From: Aotearoamyces nothofagi
Lineage: Eukaryota; Ascomycota; Leotiomycetes; Leotiales; Tympanidaceae
Reading direction: 5' to 3'
Length of the DNA: 64,000 bases
Assembly (NCBI GenBank): GCA_015345905.1
Contig: JADDTR010000015.1
Span: 620,001-684,000, forward strand
The first letter of the stretch is position 1. Every line of letters begins with the position of its first letter. Below, piece after piece: positions 34,001 to 44,786 of this stretch. Both the position numbers and the translations under genes were made by a program. Below the pieces are notes generated by a model. That model saw nothing but the letters and a program-made list of their open reading frames with translations, was not told the DNA's origin and did not search any database.

Positions 34001-36244
34001 AACAGCGCGTACAATATCCTCCCTTGAATGCGCGTCTTCAACAAGCTTCATGCCGATGGAGGCACATCCTCCTAGGCGCCACAATGAATCGTCAAGTGCT
34101 TGGGGTACTATGACAACTGGGTCTCCGGTCAGTACCGCAGTGCCGTTAGCGCGAGTGAGTGCTTCATTGATACAAGGGACTGCTGCGTTGATAGCAACTG
34201 AAGTGGCACTATTTCGGGTGAGTTGGAATAAGTTGCTAGATGCATTTCGAGACAGTCCACGAATCAATGGCAAAATATCGTTTTCGCCTCGGCTTTCATC
34301 CGACAGAATAGCTGATGGTAGTATACTGAGAATGATTCGTGACTCGGGGGCGAGACTACTGCCCTTGTCCTGGATAGCTATAAGTATATCTGACTTTTCA
34401 TCCTTGCCAGGATGTATCAATTCATTCCGCATTCTTAAGGACGATGAAGCTTCATATGTTTGGAAGGCACCTAGACAATCCTGAAAATTGCCATTGTATC
34501 GTGGACCAAGTCTGTAGTGAACAGCCAAAAAGTCATCACTCAGGGCATCTTCAAATAGATGCGCCGATGCTAACGACCAACGAGACTTAACTAGACCGTG
34601 ACCCAAGCGAGTGGAGAGGTCCTGCGGGGTACCCAAGAATGCTTGCACGGGGTTGAACTTAGTACTTGATGATGATGTGAATGATGCGAAGCTGTCTGTG
34701 CTTGAGTTTGAAGGAGGAGGAAGGGCAGGATATTGACATTTGACCTGCTCAGCAAACTCGCCATCCACATACAGCGCTGCTTTACTCGATACCATTGTTC
34801 TCTGACGTCTGTGAACTATCGCAATATGATACCATTGTCGTTCGTGAAACTTTGTGGACTTGAACCGTACACTAGGTCTAGATGAAGTAACAGAAGTTTG
34901 CAGGATGAAGTTGTGGGTATCTCTTTCGATATATGCAAGCAGAAAACATGTTTGACTAGAGTCAAACGCTCCAAATATAGTTGTATGGGTCTGCGGGTCA
35001 AATTCTTCTATGTATATCCAAGCAGTAAATGTGTATCCTGCAACTGAGGATGGAGGTGGAAAGGGCCGGCCAAGAGTAGGAAACTCTATTGATGCGTACC
35101 CGTTTAGTGACAAGTCGAATTGTACGTGTGCAGGACCTTGAGTGGATTTTGTCATTCGAAGCAGGAAGTCCGCTGCCCTGGAAGACTTGTTACGAAGAAG
35201 ATATCGAGCATCATTTAATGTGTTCATACCAACCGACATCAAGGAGCTGCAGAGTTTTTCTACAGCATTTCTCTCATACAAGCCAAGCGTAGAATCATTA
35301 TCGAAGGCCAGTGGGAGAAGAGTAGACAAGATACCCGTGGAGTGTAAAGCAAGAAGGTTGAATTGGGAGAAGGTTGATATTTTGGACAGCGCGGAGACGA
35401 TGACTAGTGCAGCTGGAGCTTCTGCCGGGTACCGATCTCGTGGCAACAATTTCCAGAAGCCGATGATTATTGGAACAATCTCTGGGTTTCGAAGCAGTCC
35501 ACAGTTCTTCAGGCTCTCTTGAACTCTTTCTTCCACCAGTACACCAAATTTATCCTCCTCTACTCCCCACTCTAGAAGTTGCTTTGATACTGTCCCGTTT
35601 ACGCCAGTAATGGATTGTGGTTTTTTCTTGGTGCTTCGGGGGGATCCTTTGTTTTCCTGTTTAGATGGCTTCGGGTCTTGTAATGATTGGCATAATGGCC
35701 GTATCCCGTCATCGTCCAATGCAAAAGCAAGAAGGATTCCGAAAAGCTGGTTCTCGCCCCATGGGTCTGAATAGCTACCCCCAAAGCCAATGCTTGCGAT
35801 AGCCTGTTCAAGAGCTTCCCAACCACCCCCTTCGACCCTCTTCTTGAAATATCTTCGATTGCCGTGGTGGTCTCGAAATGTTTCTGACAGTAATATCAGG
35901 GTACCACTTAATAACTCAAAAAGATTCTCCTTCTCTGTATGGCTTTTGTGGGTTGGGTCGTAGTATCCTGATGCCGCACGGAGTGTGCGTAGCAAAACCG
36001 AAAAGCCATCGAAGTGTCTAAAAGCATCCTTCACTCGACCCGCTTCGGAAGATTTAACCAGGCATTGTCGGACATTTCGTATGTTTACCGTGATATTTAT
36101 AAGATGGGATGAGCGGGTGCTTGACTCGATGTTGAGTGTTGAAGATAATTGCTCGAGGGCATTTTGAAGCGCTGCGGCAGACTCGGTGATCGGAGGTGCA
36201 GATGTTGCTGTAGCTGACCGCTGGCCCCGCAAAGATGTCGACAT
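28065..36244 (-). CDS. BEACH-WD40 protein (Beige/LYST/neurobeachin family, Bph1-like)
   Basis: Six exons, 33592-36244, 33139-33542, 32613-33090, 28886-32556, 28150-28836 and 28065-28097, give 2,641 residues in one frame. Domains in order: helical repeats; a concanavalin-like/laminin-G-like domain (about 390-510, GYTFTAWIYIEEFD, WYHIAIVHRR, ALYVDGE); more helical repeats; an acidic linker; a PH-like domain (about 1815-1970); the BEACH domain (about 2025-2300, ISNFHYLMLVNSMAGRTFND, YPVFPWVLADY, LIPEFYYLPEF, VFHHLSYHGA); and WD40 repeats to the end (VVYTGDEDGKVYEWD). BEACH proteins organise membrane traffic and lysosome-related or vacuole compartments; yeast Bph1 is linked to cell-wall sorting. 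The second intron has a GC donor (see separate entry). The final exon is only 11 codons. Confidence 0.95.
33091..33138 (-). other. GC-AG intron in the BEACH gene
   Basis: On the minus strand the exon ends ACAAACAAG, the intron starts GCATGT and ends GATGGCAG, and the next exon reads WLLHLLTEDDPE. Both flanks are in phase 0. No GT donor nearby keeps the frame. A GAGCTAAT branch-like site lies 10-15 nt before the acceptor. GC donors are the commonest non-GT class in fungi. Confidence 0.75.
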
Positions 36245-38419
36245 CCTTTACTCCTATCTAGCTTTTGGAAAAAACGCGTTCTTCTCGTCGTCCCCGCATT
36301 TCACAACGATGTTCTGAGCTCCGTTGAGCAGCGTGCACCTGCCTAGCTCAACTCATGGATGACAGGACGCAACAACGCCTAGTAGAACGCACAGATTCTG
36401 CAAAATCTTATAATTCTTTTTCAATGGGCGTGTTGGGGTATTTGGAGGGGTCTGGCCAGCTGTAGGGCATCGAATCTCGGTGTTCACTGCACGTTAATGG
36501 TCCGCAAGGCTACAGGTCAAGCTCGCGGGTCAGGTTGAAATAACGCACGGACCAACGCTTATGACGCTTGGATGAAACCTCCCACGGATTGACTATCTTG
36601 ATGTATGGAAAGACCATACATGTCCGATGAAGCAGAGCGTGGCATATGGTAAAATCGAGGGTGTAATACATTCCCTCTGTTCCTATCCACTTATTGCTAA
36701 GCCACCACTTGCAAATATCGTCAGCCTTGCGTTCTATCGCCGCGAGGCTAGAGACATAACAGCCTACGCGGCTGCATATTAATAGAGCCCGTGATGGCTC
36801 GTGGCCTCTTGCACCCCGGGCGCTTGATAGGCTTCTAAAACCCGACTGAGATCCGACATTAGATATCCATTCGTAGCCCGATCGTAAGCACTCAAAGTCA
36901 AACATTAGCAATTCATGCAATCCCCCCTCCGCAGTGCCTCGTGTACGTTCTAATATATTATGGTTCTTATCTTCATTGCTGGTTCGGTTTCCTATTCTCT
37001 GCATCCTTTACAGCATGATCCCTACCTGTTGATACTTCGTTAGCAACCAGGCACACAAGGCACGCCAGGCACAACAGAACAACTTTTCAGTCTCAATTAT
37101 TCAGGTTACAAATAGGCCATAAGGTTTGCAGGAGTATCATTAACGGTCCTTCACGTAGAGCGTGTTATCAGTAACGTTGTTGTCGGTTTGCTTCGTAAGT
37201 ACTAACTATGAGAGGGGTCTATTACGCATACAGTACAGTATATATTATAGCATCTTCGAGGACTTTTTTACTTCATTATGAGTATAGAGTAATTAAATTT
37301 CATGTTTGTGAATTGTGAATTGTGGATTGTAATAAATATAAATTATATAATTTTGATGTTATTTGAAATTTCATATTAGACTTCCAATTTTATATTAATG
37401 ACTTGCAACTTTTAGCATATTATACTATTATACTATGAATTTGCAATTTGATTTTATCAGTTTACTGTTTTACGTATATTGTTGAGCTCTAAGAGCATTA
37501 CTAGTTAGTAACTGAACAAGTTCTAGACTGTTGGAGCTTAAACGCTCGTGTTCACCTGACACTTATCAAGCAGCATTGAAGAAAACATAATAAATTACAT
37601 TATGCATTGGGTCAGCACTGCATAAGATAGCTGCCAGTAGTCATCATGATTAGAGGGTCTTTTGATCATGGGCTGATGACAGAGTTGATAAACTGACCGA
37701 CCCGACCGACATATCCTCAATCGAGGGTCCTTGTGTCCTTGTTTCCTTGTCTCCGAATTGCCACAACTCTTGTCACAACTCACATGACTGCCCGTGATTT
37801 AGCCTGATAGTCTGATACACCTCTGCTCCAACCGAATCCGAAGCTGCCCTTGTTAGCGCGCATTAAAGTGGACCGCTCGACGGTCATGATGCAACCACAT
37901 CCACCCATCATTGCGCCTTATCTTGCGGATGCGAGGTGCTCGAAACCAAACGGTGAGGCGTTCCAAGGCCCGTCAGATCCGTGCCGACACGCATCGAAAC
38001 GAAGCCCGGCATGAAAGAACGCGATATGTCTACGGATGCCGCCATTCTCTACAATCCAATTGTGAAGTCCATGGCCGTCTGCAGTCAGGTTGCTGGGTAA
38101 CGCATGCGTCGGTCACGGGGAGCGCCCGGTCGATAACAGATTGCGCTAAGCCTATATACCCCTAGTGTTGTCTCACCCCAACCACTCGGCTGTGTTGGTG
38201 CGTCGCCTCCGGCAGCCTGAGTGACTCGTCGATACCTGGAGTTCCGTCCTCCCATCGCCCATCCTCCACTTGCTTCTTCATTCTACATCCGTTACGACTC
38301 CTTCTCCTTCCATCAACTCTCGAGGGCAGCTTTATACTGTCTTCAACCTCGTCCTTCCTCCCTTCATTCTCTATCAAGGAGGCCACAGTAGCCAGACAGC
38401 TTCGTGATCTTCGTCCATC
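36245..38419. other. Long divergent intergenic region with an AT-rich stretch
   Basis: This 2.2-kb region separates the BEACH and subtilisin genes. About 37240-37470 is strongly AT-rich. Just upstream of the protease start, about 38265-38415, the plus strand is pyrimidine-rich, typical of highly expressed fungal promoters and leaders. A minus-strand open frame at 36510-37004 (164 codons) matches no family I know. A second one at 38162-38869 is antisense to the protease. Confidence 0.55.
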
Positions 38420-40352
38420 ATGATCGGTGGCCTTATCTCCCTGTCGTTGCTTGGGCTTGCGTCCGCAGCCCCAACGTTCTCGACAGAGACCATCCACGGC
38501 GATGCCGCCCCAGTCATCTCCGCCTCCAACGCCGATGTAGTTCCTGACTCCTACATCGTTGTCTTCAAGAAGCACGTAACTTCCGAGTCTGCTTCTGACC
38601 ACCACAACTGGGTCCAGGAGATCCACACATCCAGCGAGAGCGAAAGAGCCGAGCTTCGAAAGCGCTCGCAATTCCCAATTACAACCGATATTTTCGAGGG
38701 TATCAAGCACACATACAACATCGCTGGCGATTTCTTGGGTTACTCTGGCCACTTCGATGAGTCTGTTATCGAGAAGGTCAGAAGACATCCCGATGTAAGC
38801 AACTTTGCCTCTCTTATCTCTTGTCTTCCGCACCCCCCGTCCCTCATTGGGCACGAGGCTAGCACACATATTTCAATGCTGTGAGATGCTGTCGACCTTG
38901 ATGTGTCGTTGGCTCCTTCATCTACATATCGGGCAACCTCGAGCGCATTAGCTACGTAAGCGGTAGTTACGCACGCGATGGTCCCTTATCTTGCGTTATC
39001 ATTACTCAAATCAAAGACGCCTATGAATCTTGACTAACATATTTCTTGATGATAGGTCGAATTTATCGAGAAGGACTCGGTCGTACACACCCTCAAGGGT
39101 CACAAAGATAAGAAAAATAAGGATGAGCCTGAGGTTGAGAACAACGCTCCCTGGGGTCTCGCCCGAATCTCTCACCGCGATGGCTTGAGCTTTGGCACAT
39201 TCAACAAGTATCTCTATGCCTCCGACGGCGGCGAGGGCGTTGATGTCTATGTAATTGACACCGGAACCAATGTTGACCATGTCGACTTCGAGGGTCGTGC
39301 TCACTGGGGAAAGACCATTCCTGCCAACGATGAGGATCTTGATGGCAACGGACATGGTGAGTGCTCCGTGATTCTAAACTATCACAATCAACTTAAGCTA
39401 ATCACGCTTGCCAGGTACCCACTGTTCTGGCACTGTTGCTGGCAAGAAGTATGGTGTTGCCAAGAAGGCTGAGGTTTATGCTGTCAAGGTGCTTAAATCC
39501 AACGGCTCGGGAACTATGTCGGACGTTGTTAAGGGTGTTGAGTTTGCAGCCGAAAGCCACATCAAGAAGGTCAAGGCTGCCAAGTCTGGCAAAGGAAAGA
39601 AGACATTCAAGGGTTCTACTGCCAACATGAGTCTTGGTGGAGGCAAGTCTCCAGCTCTTGACGCTGCCGTGAATGGCGCTGTTGATGCTGGCATCCACTT
39701 CGCTGTTGCTGCTGGCAATGACAATGCGGACTCCTGCAATTACTCCCCAGCTGCTGCCCAGAAGGCAGTCACTGTCGGAGCCTCCACTCTCCTTGATGAG
39801 CGTGCGTACTTCTCCAACTACGGTCCTTGCAATGACATTTTTGCTCCTGGTCTCAACATCCTTTCCACATGGATTGGTAGCAACTACGCCGTCAACACCA
39901 TCTCTGGCACTTCCATGGCCTCTCCCCACATTGCTGGTCTTCTGGCCTACTACCTCTCTCTCCAGCCATCAGCTGATTCTGCATACGCTGTGGCAGAGAT
40001 TACCCCAAAGAAGCTCAAGGAAAGCATCATTAGCATCGCAACCGAGGGTGCATTGAGCGATGTCCCATCCAACACTAGAAACATTCTCGCCTGGAACGGT
40101 GGTGGATCCTCCAACTATACCTCTATCATTAGTGCAGGTAGCTACAAGAAGGACTCGGAGTCGGCCGCCGATGAGATGCCCTCCACCATTGAGGCACTGG
40201 AGGCTGCGCTTGAGAAGGATTTTAACATTGCTTCTGGAAAGATTGTCAAAGGTACCGAATCAATGGCATCTAAGGTGTCAAAGGTTTCTGAGAAGATCCA
40301 CGAGATTATTGACGAAGAGCTCAAGGAGCTTTTAGCAGAGGTCCGCGCTTAA
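38420..40352 (+). CDS. Vacuolar subtilisin-like protease (cerevisin / Prb1-PepC family, S8A)
   Basis: Three exons, 38420-38794, 39056-39356 and 39415-40352, give 537 residues. A signal peptide (MIGGLISLSLLGLASAAP) is followed by an inhibitor-I9 propeptide (DSYIVVFKKHVTSES; the strand VEFIEKDSVV ends it) and the catalytic domain. The triad is Asp193 (VIDTGTN), His225 (GHGTHCSGT) and about Ser392 (GTSMASPH). The oxyanion Asn is in the AAGNDN region. The ~100 residues after the catalytic core form an acidic/basic, helical tail, as in vacuolar rather than secreted fungal subtilisins. The enzyme is expected to be activated in the vacuole and to degrade proteins during starvation and autophagy. The first intron is long for this genome (261 nt). 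A pyrimidine-rich leader suggests strong expression. Confidence 0.94.
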
Positions 40353-40985
40353 ATAGCGAATCTCCGTGTCAGATCTTTTTGATTTTGACATAGCCAAGAC
40401 ATTGTATTTCCTACCTAGTTTGTGGCATGATCATTGGACGGAGCAGGATGGACGATTCATTGTGTATGCGTTTTGATTACTCCTCGCTTTTGATAGATAG
40501 TCTCGTACTGATTTGATACACGATAGACCAAACTCTCATTTATAACTCTTGAATTCAGGTGATAGATCCTATACTGCAATATGAATGACATTCTTACCAT
40601 CAGGCCATTTATGCCCTTTTCTTGAAAAGTCTGGCAATAGTGTGAAAGTATAGGGGGTGTAGCAGATGTAGCGGCTAGAGTCCTAGCACCCGAGATCATA
40701 ATTACTTGCATCAAGGGTTGAGTGGCTATGATAGGAATCTACTTGTTCGTTATCTTCATACAACGCTCCTTCCTGGCAACCTCTCAGGCACGGAAGCACT
40801 GTTTAGTTATGGAGACCGCTGCTCCTTCCCTGCTTCTTGAAAGACTTGTTTCAATATACTGTCTCTCCGACCTTCTAAATTATTAACATCTTCTTTCCAA
40901 CTTTTGGTTAGCCGCTGTTCCGTCAACTTTGGCTGCATGCCGAGTCCTGGAATCTCAAAAGACAGAAATATCACCTTACAGAATC
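40353..40985. other. Intergenic region, no gene seen
   Basis: Contains the 3' end of the protease transcript and the promoter of the next gene. The frame of the next gene is open from 40929, but the first ATG in it is at 40986. Confidence 0.55.
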
Positions 40986-43900
40986 ATGCTTCGCCGTGCC
41001 AACAGCAAATCTTCGAATCGTCTTAGTAGGCAGAAGTCTACAACCTCAGCTCATAGTAAATACGATCATAAAGAACATCCGGTTCCACACCATGATGCAC
41101 AGGCCGCAGCAGCGTACGCCTACAAGCGAGCTCAGCAGAGAGGAAGTGCTGATTTGGGACGTAGCAGTACCTTATCCAGAGTTGATAGTACAGTAAGCTA
41201 TCAAGACTCGGGCCGTGTACCGATTCATGGTAATGAAGTATACCAAGACGGGCCAGCATTGAAACGGCAACAGAGTGTACGATTTGCCGGCCCCCAGGCG
41301 GTTAGCAGGCGCCAATCTATTGGTGCGCGAGCAAGGAGTAATACTATTAATCTGAAGCCCAGTTCTGAATCATTTCGACCTCGAGCCCTCACAACCGATG
41401 TGCCTGTTCCTGCTATATATCGACCTCCTAGTCGGTCATCATCCATTGGAAGAGCCTCAGTGGGTAAAGCCAAGGCGGAGAATTTCTTGATAGATCTAGC
41501 GGCATATGAGGAGTATTATACTCTCGAGGATGATGTGGCCTCCACGCCGTCATCATATCGTCGTATCCGAAAATCAAAATCCTTTTTAGGTCCGATCAAG
41601 ATGCCAAGTGTGCTGTTCAACAATGGGACACCTGCTCGTACTTATCTTAAAGAAAGCCGGAATTCTGGAATACATAACCAAAATAAGCAGACAGCGTTGA
41701 GGACCCCCAAGTCAATGAGCTTTCTTCGAGGGGGCCGGATTCGTATACCACTTCCAATAAGTCAGGAGCATGATATCGCGGTACAAGCTGCAAGAGATAA
41801 GTTTCTTCATCAAGTCGAACAGCAGCGGTTGCGTGAACAGCCATCCTTTATATTTCGATCTAAAGCAAGACGAGAGGAAAAGCCCTTTCGCAAGTCTCTC
41901 CGAAATAGTAGCGCAAATAGCTATGGTCTGCCAGTAGGTTCTACTGGCCAAATCCTTCACGAGACTACGGATGGAGCCTTGCGGACTAAGGCACGAAAGG
42001 CATCCCAGACAATAAGAAACAAGCTGAAGGGCCTGTTTAAAAAAGGAAATGGCGAAAACGAGAAGGTGGTTATTCCTGATCAACAAGTTGAGGCTCGTAG
42101 GTCCCATGGTAGCATTTATACAGCAACTTCAGAAGCCACGGATGGTGAACTGTTTGATATAACTCACTCGGAAAATGCCACTGTCTCCAGAGTAGCATCT
42201 CAAATGCCATCACTTCATGCAGTACCCTCAAGTCAGCAACTCAAGTCTCGTACTGGTAGTCTTCGGAGTCTTCGAAGTGAAGCTAGTAGCAAGTCTAGGG
42301 TTACGAGTTGGACAAGCACCAAAGATGACACGGCAAATAGCAGGCATGCTCAAGCTGAAAGAGAGCGACAGAGGTTGTCGATCATCCAGGAAAATGGAAA
42401 CCACGTATCGTCCACTCTGTATGAGCCTCCATGTCTTACCAACCAGTTCTCAGCGTACCCTGCATTCCATCGACCTAGAAATCTTCATGGATACCCACTT
42501 CCACCACCGGCTCCTATCCGCCGTCCTATTGACAGCCAGAGAGTTTATTCTGCTCTAATGAAGCGTCTTGATGAGAATAGTCCTGAGGTGAAGCTTGCTC
42601 AGCGGATGGCGAGTGTCGAAAGCCTTAGATCTCCGACAATTGTCCCTCCTCGAAGTAGCTCGGTGAGAAATGATCATAATAATCTTGAATCAACCCCTGC
42701 AACAATCAGGCAGGTACGTGGCGATTCACAGAATAATGTTTCCAGCAATTACAAGCGCCAGCCGCTAACCCAAGACTTGGACGATGTCTTCTTACCTCCA
42801 AACGCTGCTGATAAATTATCTATTTATGGAACTCATCGCCGTGAGGTTAGTAGTACGAATGCACGGGCAGTAACTAGGAAACCTAGCTACGACACAAATC
42901 CACCTCCAGTAATGGGTGATATAACACGATCTACCCCACAAGAAATGGCATTACACAATGAGCCTCAAATACCACAGTCACAGTACAAGGGCCTAAGAGA
43001 GTCCGGGTCGGTTTTCTTTGGTCACTCAACTTTCACGAAAGCGCCGCGTACAAGTCCGTATCGACGGGCTCTGGCCGAGTCTAGTTATGACCCCGCAGTT
43101 ATCACTGGTAATACACCAGTGGGATCAAGTCCAGGGAAGGCCGTGTATGCGATATCTCAACCTCTCGACACAACTATGAACGAAACCGACCTTGGCCAAC
43201 CTAAGACTGAGCTAGCCTATAGCGAGAGTGAATACTCGCGCACCACGAGTGGCCGTACTCCTGTAGCTACAGAAAGCACTCGATCTTTACCGCTGGTAGA
43301 AGATGACTTCCCCTTGGCCAATACTGTCTCCGAAATTTTTGTTGATAGAAGTACTTATCGACCTATGCATGCAACGCATCATACTGAATTATCAGGTGGA
43401 TCAACGGAATGGAGGACCTTGACATCAGCACAAGTGTCTACTATCAAGAATACTAAAAATAATGCTAGAGGAGTGAAGGTAAATTATGCTCTACCGTCCA
43501 TGCCGAAAGCCTTTGGACATGTGCGAGAGAGCGCTCAAATCGACGACGATGACACTGATATTGGCATTCGAAGAGTTAGCAAACCAAAGCAACCGCTAGG
43601 AATTATTCAACAAAACGTGCTGCCTAGGCCTATCCTTAAAAACAAGCTATCTATTTCACCGATTAATACATCTATCGCTCCACCTCCTCCAATCCCTCTG
43701 AGATCTCCAGTTCGAGCTATGAAGTCACGGGGCTCATTGCGTTCCGTTGATACAAGTAATAGTGAGCCAAGGCCAAGTGCGGCATCATCAGCAGTGAAGA
43801 TCATATCTAAAGCCAGCCAACAACTGCTTCATTCGAGGCCATCAAATACCACCCTTCGCAGTGCAGATACACCTGCAAAGCTAGTTAAAAGAAAGGGCCG

Positions 43901-44183
43901 GCCATCGAACTATAACACCCCAAGCCCAGGAATTGGCGCAGCGGTTGAAAATCAATTTGGTTCCACCGGATCGAGAGCTAGTTTCAAAATGCCGCATTCA
44001 GGGATTGAAAATAGCACTTTAGGTAATACGCCTAAAGATGAGCCATATGGTACCGATAGGACTGGATTGATGGGACCACAGCTCGACGGTCAGGAAATGG
44101 GAAGTAAGATAATGGTTGACTTGTTTCTCAGCAGCCGAAGAAAAAGAGTTGCTGGAAGTGACGAAAGCAATGCTTTCATTTGA
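40986..44183 (+). CDS. Large disordered Ser/Arg-rich fungal protein of unknown function
   Basis: A single exon of 1,065 residues starts MLRRANSKSSNRLSRQKS. The protein is rich in Ser, Arg, Pro and Gln with short basic clusters, and no folded domain is recognisable. Short recurrent patterns such as RRQSI, RSSSIGR and RSPVRAMKSRGSLRS look like kinase or 14-3-3 target sites, but this is inference. Pezizomycotina carry such long disordered proteins at cell-cortex or septum structures; I cannot assign this one. The 3' end is uncertain: a 43-nt GTCAGG..TCTCAG intron at 44089-44131 would replace the last ~32 residues by a frame reading AAEEKELLEVTKAML and extending past 44183. The reading frame is certain because 3.2 kb stays open. 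Confidence 0.72.
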   Translation: MLRRANSKSSNRLSRQKSTTSAHSKYDHKEHPVPHHDAQAAAAYAYKRAQQRGSADLGRSSTLSRVDSTVSYQDSGRVPIHGNEVYQDGPALKRQQSVRFAGPQAVSRRQSIGARARSNTINLKPSSESFRPRALTTDVPVPAIYRPPSRSSSIGRASVGKAKAENFLIDLAAYEEYYTLEDDVASTPSSYRRIRKSKSFLGPIKMPSVLFNNGTPARTYLKESRNSGIHNQNKQTALRTPKSMSFLRGGRIRIPLPISQEHDIAVQAARDKFLHQVEQQRLREQPSFIFRSKARREEKPFRKSLRNSSANSYGLPVGSTGQILHETTDGALRTKARKASQTIRNKLKGLFKKGNGENEKVVIPDQQVEARRSHGSIYTATSEATDGELFDITHSENATVSRVASQMPSLHAVPSSQQLKSRTGSLRSLRSEASSKSRVTSWTSTKDDTANSRHAQAERERQRLSIIQENGNHVSSTLYEPPCLTNQFSAYPAFHRPRNLHGYPLPPPAPIRRPIDSQRVYSALMKRLDENSPEVKLAQRMASVESLRSPTIVPPRSSSVRNDHNNLESTPATIRQVRGDSQNNVSSNYKRQPLTQDLDDVFLPPNAADKLSIYGTHRREVSSTNARAVTRKPSYDTNPPPVMGDITRSTPQEMALHNEPQIPQSQYKGLRESGSVFFGHSTFTKAPRTSPYRRALAESSYDPAVITGNTPVGSSPGKAVYAISQPLDTTMNETDLGQPKTELAYSESEYSRTTSGRTPVATESTRSLPLVEDDFPLANTVSEIFVDRSTYRPMHATHHTELSGGSTEWRTLTSAQVSTIKNTKNNARGVKVNYALPSMPKAFGHVRESAQIDDDDTDIGIRRVSKPKQPLGIIQQNVLPRPILKNKLSISPINTSIAPPPPIPLRSPVRAMKSRGSLRSVDTSNSEPRPSAASSAVKIISKASQQLLHSRPSNTTLRSADTPAKLVKRKGRPSNYNTPSPGIGAAVENQFGSTGSRASFKMPHSGIENSTLGNTPKDEPYGTDRTGLMGPQLDGQEMGSKIMVDLFLSSRRKRVAGSDESNAFI

Positions 44184-44786
44184 TGCCTTCACTATTATCC
44201 ATGACGAGAGCTGGCGCCATCCATCCTGCGGCATCTGGTATTGTTATTTTGGCTATGCTTTCTTTTGCTGGATTAGGGTGGATCAGTATGGCTTCTTGTG
44301 GGCGCGGTTTCTCCAGCTAAGAATGTCGAATGCAGAGTTATAAGCATTAGGAATGGTTTGTAGCATTATAGATATATTTTATAAACAAGAAAAGTTCTAT
44401 ACTTGACAGTGGATGTCGATAGCATGGCCAAAATGGCAGTGGATTTAACAAGGGTACAGAGCAGAGCCTATTTTTTGCCCGTAGCTGGCTGATGAACGCA
44501 TATGCTAATATTAAAGCAACGGGAATGTGTCGAGAAAAGAATCCGACTTCTTAGCATAAAACCGGCCTAGTTAGGAAGAATCGCATCTATGGCATCCTAC
44601 AAGATCCTACGACTCCTAATCGTTTTGAGGTTATCAGAAGCCCCACCACAATGACCCCTGTAACTACGTTATAAATTCGGCCACCGTAATCATCTCTGTG
44701 TCCAAACTTAATCTTGAGCTCAGCTAGATAGCTCTCTCAAACGACAATATTTCGAGGCGCAATACGCCCTCAGAAATAACTACAGG
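44184..44786. other. Intergenic region upstream of EMC1
   Basis: The left end may hold an additional 3' exon of the preceding gene (a frame to 44343). The remainder must contain the EMC1 promoter. Nothing else is visible. Confidence 0.5.

Noticed and set aside
36510-37004. 164-codon minus-strand frame upstream of the BEACH gene
   Set aside because: It has an ordinary composition but no recognisable family and no supporting splice context; too little to call a gene.
38162-38869. 235-codon frame antisense to the subtilisin gene
   Set aside because: Most of its length lies opposite exon 1 and the leader of a clear gene.
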